The notes beneath the pieces were generated by a model. The model ran no database searches, had not been told where the DNA came from, and saw only the letters and a list, made by a program, of their open reading frames with translations. The translations under genes were made by a program, and so were the position numbers. Shown here one piece after another: positions 19,478 through 28,635 of a stretch of DNA of 64,000 bases; the first letter of the stretch is position 1, and every line of letters begins with the position of its first letter. Source of the DNA: Porphyromonas uenonis DSM 23387 = JCM 13868 (GTDB lineage: Bacteria; Bacteroidota; Bacteroidia; Bacteroidales; Porphyromonadaceae); the NCBI RefSeq assembly GCF_000482365.1, contig NZ_AXVC01000026.1, positions 1 through 64,000 of the forward strand, read 5' to 3'.

Positions 19478-21487
19478 CTACCTGGCGATTAGGACGGAGA
19501 TAGGCTGGTCGCCTACGACTAGGATGTACAGCCCGCTAGGGATGGAGCTTAGTGCTAGCGTGGCGGTGCCTTGGCTGTTGGTCTGACCTGTTAGGACGAG
19601 CGCTCCCGTAGCATCGTATAGCTGTAGTAGGGCATCGCTAGCTCCACCTCGTACGAGTAGATAGTCTGTGACGGGGTTGGGGTAAATCTCTAAAGCTGAA
19701 GTTGTGACGTGCTCGATGCGATCTACCTTCTGGAAGGTCACCTGGACTATCGTTGGTTTCTTGACGACAAAGCTCTTGCTCTCGGTGCGGTCTACCTCAT
19801 TGACAAGTATCTGCGCGAGCTTGTATCCCTCATCTGGGGATGCAACGACTGTAAGCGTGGTCCCCAGGGGGACTGCCTTGAGGTCTGAGTAGCCTGTGAT
19901 AGAGGCTGTACCGCCAGTGCCGATCTTGAGGTCTACCGTATAGGTTGATGTGCTGGGATCAGCTCCAGGATAGTCCTCGTTGGTCTCTGAGAAGACGACT
20001 CGCCACCCCCGTTGCGTCGCAATGGCTACGTCGCTCTTGAGACATATGTTGCCATCTTCGGCTATCTTGTCTAGAGACTTATGCACCTGCCAGAGCCCAG
20101 GCTGTGTGTTGCTCCTATCAGGGAGACTCTCAGCGAGAGCTTTCATGGCATCGCCTTTGATTTGATTCCTAGCACAGGCTAGGAGTGAGAGCTTGGGGCA
20201 GTGCGAGAGGTCTAGAGAGGTCAACTTATTGGATGAGCAGGTTAGTATCGTCAGATCCTGGCAGTTCTCAAGAGAGATAGCTGTGAGATCATTACCCCAG
20301 CAAGCGAGCTGTGTGATGCGCCCACGTATGGTAATGGTCTGACTAGTGAGGGTGTACTTGATATAGGATCCATCAAAAGGTACTCCATCGACCCCCTCGA
20401 TGGTGAAGTCGTCCTCAGCCTTGATCATTAGAGAGATCTTCTGACCTATGGGGCGACTCGTGGTGAGGGTGATGGAACCATTGAGTGGAGCCTCTTCGCC
20501 TTCGTAGGCTGGGTCTTTTAACTCTTGATCAGCATAGGATACGACCCAGTGCTTGCTGGTCGCAAGAGCGACGTCACTCTTAAGGCATACATTGCCATCT
20601 TGAGGTCGCTGGGTGGGGTTAAAGTGTACCTTAAGCTTGCCCTTGGTAGTCTTCTGCGAGCGGTCAGCGAGACTCTTGATAAGCTGGGTCATAGCCTCGC
20701 CTCGTATCTTATTGTTGTAGCAGACGAGTTCGTCCAGAGCTGGACTGTGTGAGAGGTCTAGCTCTGTGAGTAGGTTGTCACTGCAGTTGAGACTTCTGAG
20801 CTTGGTACAGTGAGACATGTCTAGCTTGGCGAGCTGGTTCTTAGAGCAGTCAATAGCAGAGAGGAGCGAGCCCTGAGGAATAACTATCTCGGAGATCTGG
20901 TTGTCTTGGCAGCGGATGGCTGAGACTCCAGGACAGGAGGTTAAGTCTAGCTTGGTGAGCTTATTGCCGTAGCAGTTGAACCATTTGAGCTTCTTAAGTG
21001 GCGTGAGATCCAGCGCGGTGAGCTGATTGTTGTAGCAATTGAAGTTCGTCAGCTTGACACAGGCGGTGAAGTCCAGCTCGGAAATTTGGTTATCTCCGAG
21101 GAAGAAGCTCTCGAGCGTAGGACACTGGATTAACTCGACCTTAGTAATCTGACTCTTGCCACAGTCAAAGCTCTGGATAGATCCTCTCAGTACGATGGTC
21201 TGACTGGTGAGTGTGTACTTCACCTTCTTATTGCCGATCTGGGGAGCCTCTTTGACACCCTCGATGGTTATGTCTTTGAGTCTAGGATTGACAGAGATGA
21301 GCTTCATATCGATGGTCTCGCCGACAGCGCGTGACGTGGTGAGCTTGATGTAGCAGCCCTGAGACTGTCTAAGTGCTGTGGTGGCAGCGTCTGATGGAGT
21401 CTGTGCAGTCCCCTTGGCGGGAAGAGCCAGCAGCCCCCAGAGCAGTAGCCCGAGCGTGAGTAGCGGGGCGATAAAAGTACGTTTCAT
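19478..21487 (-). CDS. T9SS-exported LRR protein, second type
   Basis: A 669-residue secreted protein. A signal peptide (1-29, ending TAQ) is followed by a beta module and an LRR block (about 95-265) with units such as LTALDLTPLKKLKWFNCYGN. A linker and a second beta module lead to a shorter LRR block (about 385-440). An InlB B-repeat-like module comes next (about 520-590), then a T9SS type A sorting domain starting IYPNPVTDYLLV and ending PISVLIAR. The architecture parallels the LRR proteins at 1728 and 53676, but the sequence and the sorting tail are clearly different, so it is an older paralogue. A -7 box lies about 100 nt upstream at 21585. Confidence 0.87.
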   Translation of the reverse strand: MKRTFIAPLLTLGLLLWGLLALPAKGTAQTPSDAATTALRQSQGCYIKLTTSRAVGETIDMKLISVNPRLKDITIEGVKEAPQIGNKKVKYTLTSQTIVLRGSIQSFDCGKSQITKVELIQCPTLESFFLGDNQISELDFTACVKLTNFNCYNNQLTALDLTPLKKLKWFNCYGNKLTKLDLTSCPGVSAIRCQDNQISEIVIPQGSLLSAIDCSKNQLAKLDMSHCTKLRSLNCSDNLLTELDLSHSPALDELVCYNNKIRGEAMTQLIKSLADRSQKTTKGKLKVHFNPTQRPQDGNVCLKSDVALATSKHWVVSYADQELKDPAYEGEEAPLNGSITLTTSRPIGQKISLMIKAEDDFTIEGVDGVPFDGSYIKYTLTSQTITIRGRITQLACWGNDLTAISLENCQDLTILTCSSNKLTSLDLSHCPKLSLLACARNQIKGDAMKALAESLPDRSNTQPGLWQVHKSLDKIAEDGNICLKSDVAIATQRGWRVVFSETNEDYPGADPSTSTYTVDLKIGTGGTASITGYSDLKAVPLGTTLTVVASPDEGYKLAQILVNEVDRTESKSFVVKKPTIVQVTFQKVDRIEHVTTSALEIYPNPVTDYLLVRGGASDALLQLYDATGALVLTGQTNSQGTATLALSSIPSGLYILVVGDQPISVLIAR

Positions 21488-21584
21488 ATCAACTTGTTTT
21501 TACTGTATGTAGATGGATCTAGCGGGAGAGGGGCTAGCTGCTGATGGTAAAGCCTTCAGCATTGTCCTCTCCGCATTTGGATCT

Positions 21585-21593
21585 CCAAAGGTA
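21585..21593 (-). promoter_or_regulatory. Promoter -7 box for LRR gene
   Basis: Reads TACCTTTGG on the minus strand, leaving a leader of about 90 nt before the LRR ATG. Confidence 0.5.
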
Positions 21594-21746
21594 TCTCAAC
21601 GATGCTAGGTGCGACGAGCTTTTCCATACCCAGTTATTGGTATTCTGACATTTGGGCTTAGCAATTTAGGCAGTCGCCAAAGACTTGAACACCCACACTC
21701 ACTACAAAGTGTGACGCGAAGGCTTTGTCATTACGATCCTACACAG

Positions 21747-21778
21747 TTGCTCCAAGAGCGCAAAAAGTACTACCTTTG
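21747..21778 (+). promoter_or_regulatory. Promoter for trpS
   Basis: A TTG at 21747-21749 and the -7 box TACCTTTG at 21771-21778 are 21 nt apart, the spacing expected for a Bacteroidetes primary sigma promoter. The trpS ATG is 40 nt downstream. Confidence 0.7.
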
Positions 21779-21817
21779 TGCTATAGCTATACAATAAATA
21801 GAGAGAACAGAATCAGT

Positions 21818-22813
21818 ATGGAACGAGTCGTCAGCGGTATACGCCCTACCGGTCATCTACATATAGGCAACTACTACGGAGCTATGCGTAGCTTCCTAGA
21901 GATGCAGGAGCAGTACGATTGCTACTTCTTCATCGCTGACTGGCACTCGCTGACGACGCACCCCCACCCAGGAGACATCGTACAGGATACGGATACGATC
22001 CTCGCTGAGTACCTCGCCTGTGGCCTGGACCCGAGCAAGGTGGTCCTCTACCGTCAGAGCGATGTGCCGGAGGTGCTGGAGCTCTACCTGTACCTCAATA
22101 TGAATGCTTATCTGGGGGAGCTACAGCGCACGACAACCTTTAAGGAGAAGGCGCGCAAGCAGCCAGACAATGTCAATGCGGGTCTGCTGACCTACCCAAC
22201 GCTGATGGCGGCTGACATCCTACTGCAGCGTGCTGTCAAGGTGCCTGTGGGCAAGGATCAGGAGCAAAACATGGAGATGGCGCGTCGCTTCGCCCGTCGC
22301 TTTAACACGATCTACGGGGTGGAGTACTTTACGGAGCCTGCCTCGTGGACCGCTATGTCTAAGCCGATCAAGGTGCCTGGGCTCGATGGCTCGGGCAAGA
22401 TGGGCAAGAGCGAGGGCAATGCGATCTACCTCTATGAGGACGATAAGTCTATCTCTAAGAAGGTAATGCGCGCCGTGACGGACGCGGGTCCTACGGAGCC
22501 AAATAGCAAGCCTTCGGAGCCTGTGGAGAACCTTTTTACCATTATGGATCTGGTCTCTACGCCTGAGACGGTGGCACACTTTCGCCAATGCTATGCGGAC
22601 TGCTCGATACGCTATGGGGATCTGAAGAAGCAGCTGGCGGCAGACCTGATCGCAGCGATAGCCCCGATCCGTGAGCGGATCCTAGAGCTCTCTAGCGACA
22701 AGGCTCAGCTACACAAGGTGGCTACCGAGGGCGCTATGAAAGCGCGTGAGAGCGCTCGCAAGACGATCGAAGAGGTCAGAGAGATCATAGGCTTTGCCCC
22801 GACACTCCGATAG
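21818..22813 (+). CDS. trpS: Tryptophan--tRNA ligase
   Basis: A class I aminoacyl-tRNA synthetase of 331 residues. The ATP-binding HIGH-type motif is HIGN (in GHLHIGNYYG) and the KMSKS-type loop is KMGKSEGN. The start at 21818 (MERVVSGIRPTG) is preferred to an in-frame ATG at 21725, because that one lies upstream of the promoter and the family begins with a short strand leading to SGIRPTG. Glycine replaces the first serine of KMSKS, which is seen in bacterial TrpS. It heads the gene run that continues to 30162. Confidence 0.95.
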   Translation: MERVVSGIRPTGHLHIGNYYGAMRSFLEMQEQYDCYFFIADWHSLTTHPHPGDIVQDTDTILAEYLACGLDPSKVVLYRQSDVPEVLELYLYLNMNAYLGELQRTTTFKEKARKQPDNVNAGLLTYPTLMAADILLQRAVKVPVGKDQEQNMEMARRFARRFNTIYGVEYFTEPASWTAMSKPIKVPGLDGSGKMGKSEGNAIYLYEDDKSISKKVMRAVTDAGPTEPNSKPSEPVENLFTIMDLVSTPETVAHFRQCYADCSIRYGDLKKQLAADLIAAIAPIRERILELSSDKAQLHKVATEGAMKARESARKTIEEVREIIGFAPTLR

Positions 22814-22858
22814 CACTATCCACAACCGACTAATAACTAAATAACTTATAGACTAGAT

Positions 22859-23332
22859 ATGGACAGCAACAATAATCGTCCCAATCCACTCATCGCAAGA
22901 GGCACCGTCATACGTATCCTCCCCGTACAGGAGGGGGTCAGTAAGTCGGGCAACGCTTGGCGCAAGGGCGCTTTTGTCATTGAGACTGAAGCTCAGTACC
23001 CACGCACCATCTGCTTCAATATTTGGAACAACCGTATCGACGAGTTCCCACTGACGGAGGGTGACCTGGTTGAGGTTCGCTTTGACGTAGAGAGCCGTGA
23101 GTATATGGAGCGCTGGTACACAGATGTGACTGCTTACAGTGTCTCCAAGGCAGACCAGGCAGCAGCCGCTGCGCCAGAGGCTGACCCCTTTGCAGGCAAA
23201 GCTCCTTACGTAGAGGGTGACGCTCCTAGCACGGGCTTCGCTTCGCAAGCTCCTGAGGCTGGTGCGCAGAATCAGTTTGGCGGTTCCTTCGACCCAGCCG
23301 CTGGTGACAACGCTGACGACCTACCTTTCTAA
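22859..23332 (+). CDS. DUF3127 protein with SSB-like C-terminal tip
   Basis: A 157-residue protein. Residues about 10-100 match the DUF3127 family of Bacteroidetes, an OB-fold-like domain (GTVIRILPVQEGVSKSG, ICFNIWNNRIDEFPLTEGD, VEVRFDVESREY). A low-complexity linker rich in A, P, G and Q follows, then an acidic end, DDLPF. That layout, an OB-like domain with a disordered linker and a DDIPF-type tip, is the one single-stranded-DNA-binding proteins use to recruit partners. A DNA-binding role is therefore plausible but unproven. It lies 45 nt after trpS and 26 nt before rlmH. Confidence 0.82.
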   Translation: MDSNNNRPNPLIARGTVIRILPVQEGVSKSGNAWRKGAFVIETEAQYPRTICFNIWNNRIDEFPLTEGDLVEVRFDVESREYMERWYTDVTAYSVSKADQAAAAAPEADPFAGKAPYVEGDAPSTGFASQAPEAGAQNQFGGSFDPAAGDNADDLPF

Positions 23333-23358
23333 GAGTTAGCCTTACATAGTTAATAGTT

Positions 23359-23838
23359 ATGCGTACGACACTCCTCGTAGTGGGTGAGACCTCTTCGCCA
23401 GAGCTACACCGCCTTATAGAGGAGTATCGGCAGCGCATCGGGGGGTATATACCCTTCGATCTAGAGGTGCTACCCGACCCCAAGCGGCGTAAGCAGCAAG
23501 CCTCCATAGCTAATCAACAACAGGCAACCTGCGAGGCGATCGCATCTGTGATCGCACCGAGTGATCTGGTGGTCCTGCTGGATGAGCGTGGCAAGGAGTA
23601 CACGAGCCGTCAGTGGGCGGAGCAGCTACAGCGCTATATGAATAGCGGTGCCAAGCGACTCCTCCTAGTGGTGGGCGGACCTTATGGCTTTACGCCTGAG
23701 TTCAAGCAGCGCTACGGACAGCAAGCTTGGTCGCTCAGTCGCTTGACGCTAACGCATGAGATGGTGCGTCTCTTTGCTGTCGAGCAGATCTACCGAGCCT
23801 GCACGATACTACGGGGAGAGCCTTACCATCACGACTAA
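23359..23838 (+). CDS. rlmH: 23S rRNA pseudouridine1915 N3-methyltransferase RlmH
   Basis: A SPOUT-family methyltransferase that methylates pseudouridine 1915 in helix 69 of 23S rRNA. The 159-residue length is typical. Motifs are VVLLDERGKEYTSRQWAEQL, the SAM-binding knot LLLVVGGPYGF, and the C-terminal LSRLTLTHEMVRLFAVEQIYRA followed by GEPYHHD. It fits between the DUF3127 gene and a PAS-domain gene with gaps of 26 and 13 nt. Confidence 0.95.
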   Translation: MRTTLLVVGETSSPELHRLIEEYRQRIGGYIPFDLEVLPDPKRRKQQASIANQQQATCEAIASVIAPSDLVVLLDERGKEYTSRQWAEQLQRYMNSGAKRLLLVVGGPYGFTPEFKQRYGQQAWSLSRLTLTHEMVRLFAVEQIYRACTILRGEPYHHD

Positions 23839-23851
23839 TTGATACAATCGC

Positions 23852-24205
23852 ATGATACCATTCTTTGAAGAGGCAGACGTAGCGGTCACGATCTGTGACC
23901 GTGAAGGACGCATTATAGAAATGAACGAGCAGTCGCGTCAGGTCAATCTCAAGCCCGGTCAAAGCTTGATCGGCAAGAATGTCCTCGACTGCCACCCCGA
24001 GCCAGCACGCTCGATGCTGGCCAACATGATGGAGCACCAGACGAAGCATGTCTACACCATCACAAAGGGAGACAAGAAGAAGCTCATCTACCAGATCCCC
24101 TGGTACGAAAATGGAGAGTACGCTGGCTTTATGGAGCTCTCGATGATCATCCCCCACGAGATGGCGCACTACGTACGTCAGGTGCCTCCCGAGAAGAAAG
24201 CTTAG
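23852..24205 (+). CDS. PAS-domain protein
   Basis: A 117-residue single-domain protein. FEEADVAVTICDREGRIIEM opens a PAS fold, GQSLIGKNVLDCHPEPAR is the usual PAS helix region, and YQIPWYENGEYAGFMELS is the closing beta sheet. No kinase, cyclase or DNA-binding domain is attached. Such stand-alone PAS proteins in Bacteroidales may sense a small ligand, haem or redox state; the single cysteine in DCHPEP is notable. It is coupled to the next ORF by a 2-nt gap. Confidence 0.75.
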   Translation: MIPFFEEADVAVTICDREGRIIEMNEQSRQVNLKPGQSLIGKNVLDCHPEPARSMLANMMEHQTKHVYTITKGDKKKLIYQIPWYENGEYAGFMELSMIIPHEMAHYVRQVPPEKKA

Positions 24206-24207
24206 CC

Positions 24208-24432
24208 ATGTTTCGCAGAGACCGCATCAAGCTTTACTTCCTCCTCATCTGGTGGATCGCCCTCAACGTGTGGGTATGGATCCTGCAGCGCACCCCCTTT
24301 GACTGGATTCGTGTCGGCTCCAGTATAGGCACGCTCGTGGTGATTGCTCTCCTCGCCTGGATATGGCATCAGCGCTACCGCACCGAGCAGAAGCGCCGTG
24401 CAGAGGAGCAACCAGAGGACGAAGTGGAGTAG
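24208..24432 (+). CDS. Small two-helix membrane protein
   Basis: A 74-residue protein of unknown family. Two hydrophobic helices (about 9-28, rich in tryptophan, and 36-54) are followed by a charged tail (RTEQKRRAEEQPEDEVE). It lies between the PAS gene (2 nt) and manA (21 nt) and reads in the same direction, which supports it being real. Function cannot be inferred. Confidence 0.65.
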   Translation: MFRRDRIKLYFLLIWWIALNVWVWILQRTPFDWIRVGSSIGTLVVIALLAWIWHQRYRTEQKRRAEEQPEDEVE

Positions 24433-24453
24433 TGCCGTCGGCTCGTTAATAAT

Positions 24454-25389
24454 ATGTCTCGTAAGCTCACACCAATTCGCTGTACACCCCAATACTATCA
24501 CAAGATATGGGGTGGCGGTCGCCTGGCCCCTACAGGAGGGGATCAGCAGGTCGGCGAGGTGTGGCTACTCTCGGCACTCGCAGGGCAGGAGACCCCTACT
24601 GAGGGGGATGACTACGAGGGAGCTTCGCTAGATGCTTTGGTAGCACGCTATGGCGATCGCTTACTAGGGCAAGGACAGACGGCACGTTGCGGAGGCGTTT
24701 TCCCCTTATTGATCAAACTACTGGACGCTGCGACCGACCTCTCGGTGCAGGTGCACCCGTCGCCACAGGAGGGCGGCAAAGATGAGATATGGTACTTCCT
24801 AGAGACGGAGCCAACGAGCCGTATCTGCCTCGGACTAACCGAACCGATGAGCGCCGACGCCTTGCGAGACATCACCAAGCGCGCTACGCTGATGGACTAC
24901 CTGCACTGGGAGCCCGTGAGGAGTGGCGAAGCGATCGCTCTACCCGCTGGCACGATCCATGCACTCGGTGCGGGGACGATGCTCATCGAGGTGCAGGACA
25001 CGAGCGATATTACCTACCGCCTCTACGACTACGACCGAGTGGACGACGAGGGCGCCAAGAGGAGGCTACACATTGACGAGGCGCTGCGCAGTGCCACGCT
25101 AGAGCCACATCGGCTGGACGCTCGCCACTTGCCTCTCGGCACGCCACGCTTCGTCTGTCACGAGGTGACGGCTAAGCCAGATCTCTCTCAAACCATCACG
25201 ACAGACGGGGCGAGCTGTGCGATCCTCGTGGGCATCTCAGGAACTCTTGCGCTATGCGGTGACGAAAGTGAGACGTGGCGACTCGCTCCCCACGAAGCTT
25301 TACTAATCCCCGCCGAGACGCTCCCGCTGAGCGTAGCACCAGGCGAGGGCAAAGCACTGATGATAACCTTAACGCCAGCAGAGCTGTGA
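24454..25389 (+). CDS. manA: Mannose-6-phosphate isomerase, class I
   Basis: Interconverts fructose-6-phosphate and mannose-6-phosphate, feeding mannose-containing glycans. The 311-residue short form is the usual Bacteroidetes/Firmicutes type. Cupin metal-site blocks are visible: LSVQVHPSPQEGGKDEIWY (Q, H and E ligands) and ALPAGTIHALGAGTMLIEVQ with the later histidine. The N-terminus has the family's KIWGGGRLA. The stop overlaps the GTG start of the DUF3109 gene in GTGA. Confidence 0.92.
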   Translation: MSRKLTPIRCTPQYYHKIWGGGRLAPTGGDQQVGEVWLLSALAGQETPTEGDDYEGASLDALVARYGDRLLGQGQTARCGGVFPLLIKLLDAATDLSVQVHPSPQEGGKDEIWYFLETEPTSRICLGLTEPMSADALRDITKRATLMDYLHWEPVRSGEAIALPAGTIHALGAGTMLIEVQDTSDITYRLYDYDRVDDEGAKRRLHIDEALRSATLEPHRLDARHLPLGTPRFVCHEVTAKPDLSQTITTDGASCAILVGISGTLALCGDESETWRLAPHEALLIPAETLPLSVAPGEGKALMITLTPAEL

Positions 25390-25994
25390 TACAGATTGAC
25401 GACAAGGTGGTGAGCTTCGAGATCCTCGAGGAGTACTTCGCCTGCGACTACGCTGTATGCCGTGGCGCCTGCTGTGTGCACGGCGATGCGGGCCCTCCAG
25501 CCACAGCGCGTGAGTGCCAAAGCTACCGACGCCACCTCTCGCTCCTTGAACCACATCTCGCTCCCGAGGCGTGTGAGATACTCCATCATCAAGGGGTCAG
25601 CTACATTGATATGACTGGCGAACAGGTTCTCTCCATAGTCAACGGTGAGAACTGCGCCTTCACGCTCCACCCCACGCCCCCCGAGGGAGTGCGCTGTGCC
25701 ATCGAATGGTATGCCTCGACCCATCCAGAGATTCATCTCGAGAAGCCGATTAGCTGTCGCCTCTACCCGATCCGTGTGCGTCAGTTCAAGTACTTCTCCT
25801 CGCTACACTATGACCGCTGGGACATCTGTCAGGCAGCCGTGGAGCGAGGGCGCAAGCTCGGCATCAAGGTCTACCAGTTCGTTCGTGAGCCCCTGATAGC
25901 TGCCTTTGGGGCGCACTTCTACGATCAGCTCGTTGAGGCGGACAAGCTACTCCAAGAGGCGCGACGCAAAGAGGCGGAGGCAGAGCGGCGATAA
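25386..25994 (+). CDS. DUF3109 family cysteine-rich protein
   Basis: A 202-residue protein if translation starts at GTG 25386 (VIQIDDKVVSFEILEEYF), which matches the family's usual beginning and overlaps the manA stop by 4 nt; an in-frame ATG at 25275 lies inside manA and would add unrelated sequence. Conserved cysteines occur in FACDYAVCRGACC, ENCAF and ISCRLYP, a pattern suggesting bound iron-sulfur or zinc. The biochemical function of DUF3109 is not known to me. It is in the trpS-to-MBOAT gene run. Confidence 0.82.
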   Translation: MIQIDDKVVSFEILEEYFACDYAVCRGACCVHGDAGPPATARECQSYRRHLSLLEPHLAPEACEILHHQGVSYIDMTGEQVLSIVNGENCAFTLHPTPPEGVRCAIEWYASTHPEIHLEKPISCRLYPIRVRQFKYFSSLHYDRWDICQAAVERGRKLGIKVYQFVREPLIAAFGAHFYDQLVEADKLLQEARRKEAEAERR

Positions 25995-26008
25995 GCCTTC
26001 TATAGTTC

Positions 26009-27385
26009 ATGAAAAGGAGAAATCATCTCTACCGTAGCTTCGGGCTACTACTCATTGGCGGGCTGCTAGCGTACGGACTGTCGGAGCTACTCGTCGCTGT
26101 CGGGCCGATTGCTGGCTACCAGTTCAAGGAGTTCAACCCGCTGAGTGACCTCCTCGACACGACGGCGAGCCAGTCGTACGAGACGCTCTCCATACCATTG
26201 CAGACGGCAAACGATACGACCGCTACGGAGCTTCGCCCCGCCGACTCTACGAGTAGCGAGGGCGTGATGACAGACACCCTTCCACCGCTAGAGCTCTCCA
26301 GTCGTCTGATGGATTACTCCGAGGGGCAGAGTGCATTGCGACACCTGCGCGCTGCGCTGCAGGAGGGACACTCGAGGAGTGTGCGTATCGCTTTCGTCGG
26401 TGACTCCTTTATCGAGGGCGACATCTTGGTGGCACCCTTTCGCCAGGCGCTCCAGCAGAGGTATGGCGGCAAAGGCGTCGGCTACGTACCGCTCACCTCG
26501 CCTGTGGTACGCTTTAGGAAAAGCATCCAGCAACGCTTTGAGGGAGCTTGGCGGGAAACTTCAGCCAATAAGAGTAAGTCCCGTAGTCTCTTCACCCTTG
26601 CGGAAGCCTTTACCACAGCTACCGCCAGCGCCTCCACAAGCTACAAGCTAAGGGGCGCAGCCGATCGTGTCACGCTCCACTACGTCAGCGACACGATACC
26701 CGTCGCCATCACCTACGGCATCAACGGAGGCGAGCGTCAGCACGCCGAGCTGCCCGCTAGCCACGGCGCCCTGGCCGAGTACACCTTCCCGCGCGGTGCG
26801 ATCAAGCAGTTTGATCTAACCACCGAGGGTGGCGATGGCACACGCTTTTATGGTGTCTGCTTCGACGGTGCGACAGGTATCTCCGTGGACAACTACAGTC
26901 TCCGCGGCTCCTCTGGTGCGAAGCTCAATGCCGTCTCCTCAGGCCTGACGGCACAGCTCTCACGCTTCCGCCCCTACGACCTGATCATCCTCTCCTATGG
27001 GCTCAACGTGCTAAGCCCTGAGGACAATAACGACAGCTACGACTGGTACTACGCTGCCATGGCTAAGAGCATCGAGCATATCCAGCAGCTCTACCCCCAC
27101 GCCACCATCCTCCTCATGTCGCTCTCCGACCGCGCCACCCTCCACGAGGGCGAGATCCATCCGCTCAATGGGGTGGCTCGGGTGCTCCGCATACAGCACC
27201 GTCTAGCGCAGCGCTACGGCCTCCTCTTTTGGAATACGCATGAGGCGATGGCTTCGCTCGGTGGCATCAAAGGCTTTGTAGACAAAGGCTGGGCCGCAAA
27301 AGATTACACCCACATCTCCATGGCGGGCGGTACGCAGCTCGCCAAGCTACTCACTGCAGACTTGATAGGCGATGAGAGCAAATAG
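26009..27385 (+). CDS. Membrane-anchored SGNH/GDSL hydrolase-like protein 1
   Basis: A 458-residue envelope protein with an N-terminal membrane anchor (about 10-30) and an SGNH domain in the rest. Block I is FVGDSFIEGDILV with the likely nucleophile serine, block III includes LSYGLNVLS with an asparagine, and block V is DYTHISMAGGTQLAKLL, giving the Asp and His of the triad. A beta-sandwich insert (about 215-290) resembles a carbohydrate-binding module. With the next SGNH gene (14-nt overlap) and an MBOAT gene it likely forms an O-acyl transfer system for an extracytoplasmic glycan. Confidence 0.8.
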   Translation: MKRRNHLYRSFGLLLIGGLLAYGLSELLVAVGPIAGYQFKEFNPLSDLLDTTASQSYETLSIPLQTANDTTATELRPADSTSSEGVMTDTLPPLELSSRLMDYSEGQSALRHLRAALQEGHSRSVRIAFVGDSFIEGDILVAPFRQALQQRYGGKGVGYVPLTSPVVRFRKSIQQRFEGAWRETSANKSKSRSLFTLAEAFTTATASASTSYKLRGAADRVTLHYVSDTIPVAITYGINGGERQHAELPASHGALAEYTFPRGAIKQFDLTTEGGDGTRFYGVCFDGATGISVDNYSLRGSSGAKLNAVSSGLTAQLSRFRPYDLIILSYGLNVLSPEDNNDSYDWYYAAMAKSIEHIQQLYPHATILLMSLSDRATLHEGEIHPLNGVARVLRIQHRLAQRYGLLFWNTHEAMASLGGIKGFVDKGWAAKDYTHISMAGGTQLAKLLTADLIGDESK

Positions 27386-28631
27386 AGTTATACGTGTCAG
27401 TTGTACCCTCGTCGGGATCCTGCTCCTCTTGGCGCAGACGCTCTTGGCACAAAGGAAGCCACAGCTCGTAGCCCCCGACGGGTACCTCGATCAGCTTTGG
27501 TCCGCTTGTGACCAGGCGAAGGCTACCGCACAGACCGTCTCAGTCATTCATCTTGGCGATTCGCACATACAGGCTGGACACTTCACCATGCCAATCCGCA
27601 AGAGCTTTGCGCAGCGCTGGGGCGATGGTGGGCTCGGCTGGGTCGCTCCCTTTCGCCTGCTGGGGACCAATCCGCCTATCTACACCAATGTACGTGCCTC
27701 CTCTGCTGGCACTTCTGGCGTTAAGATCACCGAGAGAGACTACGACCGGGAGAGCCCTACAGGGATGGTGCTGCAAACGAAGAGAAGCGGTGCCATCACC
27801 TACACCTTCCAGTGTGGTGGCGGACAAACTTTCGACCGCATCGTCATCTATCGCCAGCGGGAGACGGAGCCCTTTACCTTGTCTGGCAATAGCCCCCACG
27901 CGCTCGCTCAGGACACCTTGACTAGAGAGCCTATCGTCACCGACACGCTCCTCGTGGGTCGCTACGTCAGCTCGGCTGAGGTGACCGCGCCCGCCTCGGC
28001 TGTCTGGTATGGCGCCAGCCTAGAGCGCAGTAGTGGCGGTGCGCTCGTCCATACCATCGGTTACAACGGAGCCACCTACTACACTTACAGTAAGGGCACC
28101 TTCGCCAGTTCCGTCGCTGTCCTGCGCCCTCGGCTGATCATCCTCTCACTGGGTACCAATGAGTCGCTCTCGAGAAACTTCGATCGCAACAACTTTGGCG
28201 CAGAGGTTGCTCGACTGGTCCAAAGCCTCCGAGCGAGCAATCCTGACTGTGCCATCGTCCTCACTTCGCCTCTGGCCAACTATCAGAAGATTCGCACAGC
28301 TCACAAAAGACGTCGTCGCAAGCGTAGACGTCGTCGCACCGTCTACCGCACCACCTACCGTGCTAATGCCAATTGTCAGCTCGTTGCTGACGAGTTGCAG
28401 CAGCAAGCTCGAGAGCTCGGTTGTGGCTACATCGACCTCTTCGCCCACTTCGGCGGAGCTGCGGGAGCAGGGCGATTGCTCTCCGATGGCATCCTCTCAG
28501 GTGACCGCGTCCACCTGACCGCTGCTGGCTATAATAAGGTAGGAGAGGCCATCGCCACAGCCCTCCAAGCCAACTATGAGCAGTGGCGCCAGCGCGACAC
28601 ACACGTTACCCCTCAAGCCTCCGAAGACTAA
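27372..28631 (+). CDS. Secreted SGNH/GDSL hydrolase-like protein 2
   Basis: A 419-residue protein with a signal peptide ending LLAQ. SGNH block I is VIHLGDSHIQAGHF, block III is LSLGTNESL, and block V is DRVHLTAAGYNKVGEAI, so Ser, Asn, Asp and His positions are all present. A beta-rich insert of about 130 residues follows block I as in its neighbour at 26009, so the pair look like an old duplication. A strongly basic patch at about 310-325 (KRRRRKRRRRR) is unusual for an exported protein. It starts inside the preceding gene and ends 4 nt before the MBOAT start. Confidence 0.82.
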   Translation: MRANRVIRVSCTLVGILLLLAQTLLAQRKPQLVAPDGYLDQLWSACDQAKATAQTVSVIHLGDSHIQAGHFTMPIRKSFAQRWGDGGLGWVAPFRLLGTNPPIYTNVRASSAGTSGVKITERDYDRESPTGMVLQTKRSGAITYTFQCGGGQTFDRIVIYRQRETEPFTLSGNSPHALAQDTLTREPIVTDTLLVGRYVSSAEVTAPASAVWYGASLERSSGGALVHTIGYNGATYYTYSKGTFASSVAVLRPRLIILSLGTNESLSRNFDRNNFGAEVARLVQSLRASNPDCAIVLTSPLANYQKIRTAHKRRRRKRRRRRTVYRTTYRANANCQLVADELQQQARELGCGYIDLFAHFGGAAGAGRLLSDGILSGDRVHLTAAGYNKVGEAIATALQANYEQWRQRDTHVTPQASED

Positions 28632-28635
28632 TCGT

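Larger units (their letters stand above)
21488..21817. other. Divergent intergenic region with two promoters
   Basis: This 330-nt gap separates the minus-strand LRR gene from trpS. Promoter -7 boxes face outward at 21585-21593 (-) and 21771-21778 (+). No ORF, RNA gene or repeat was recognised in the remainder. Confidence 0.6.
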
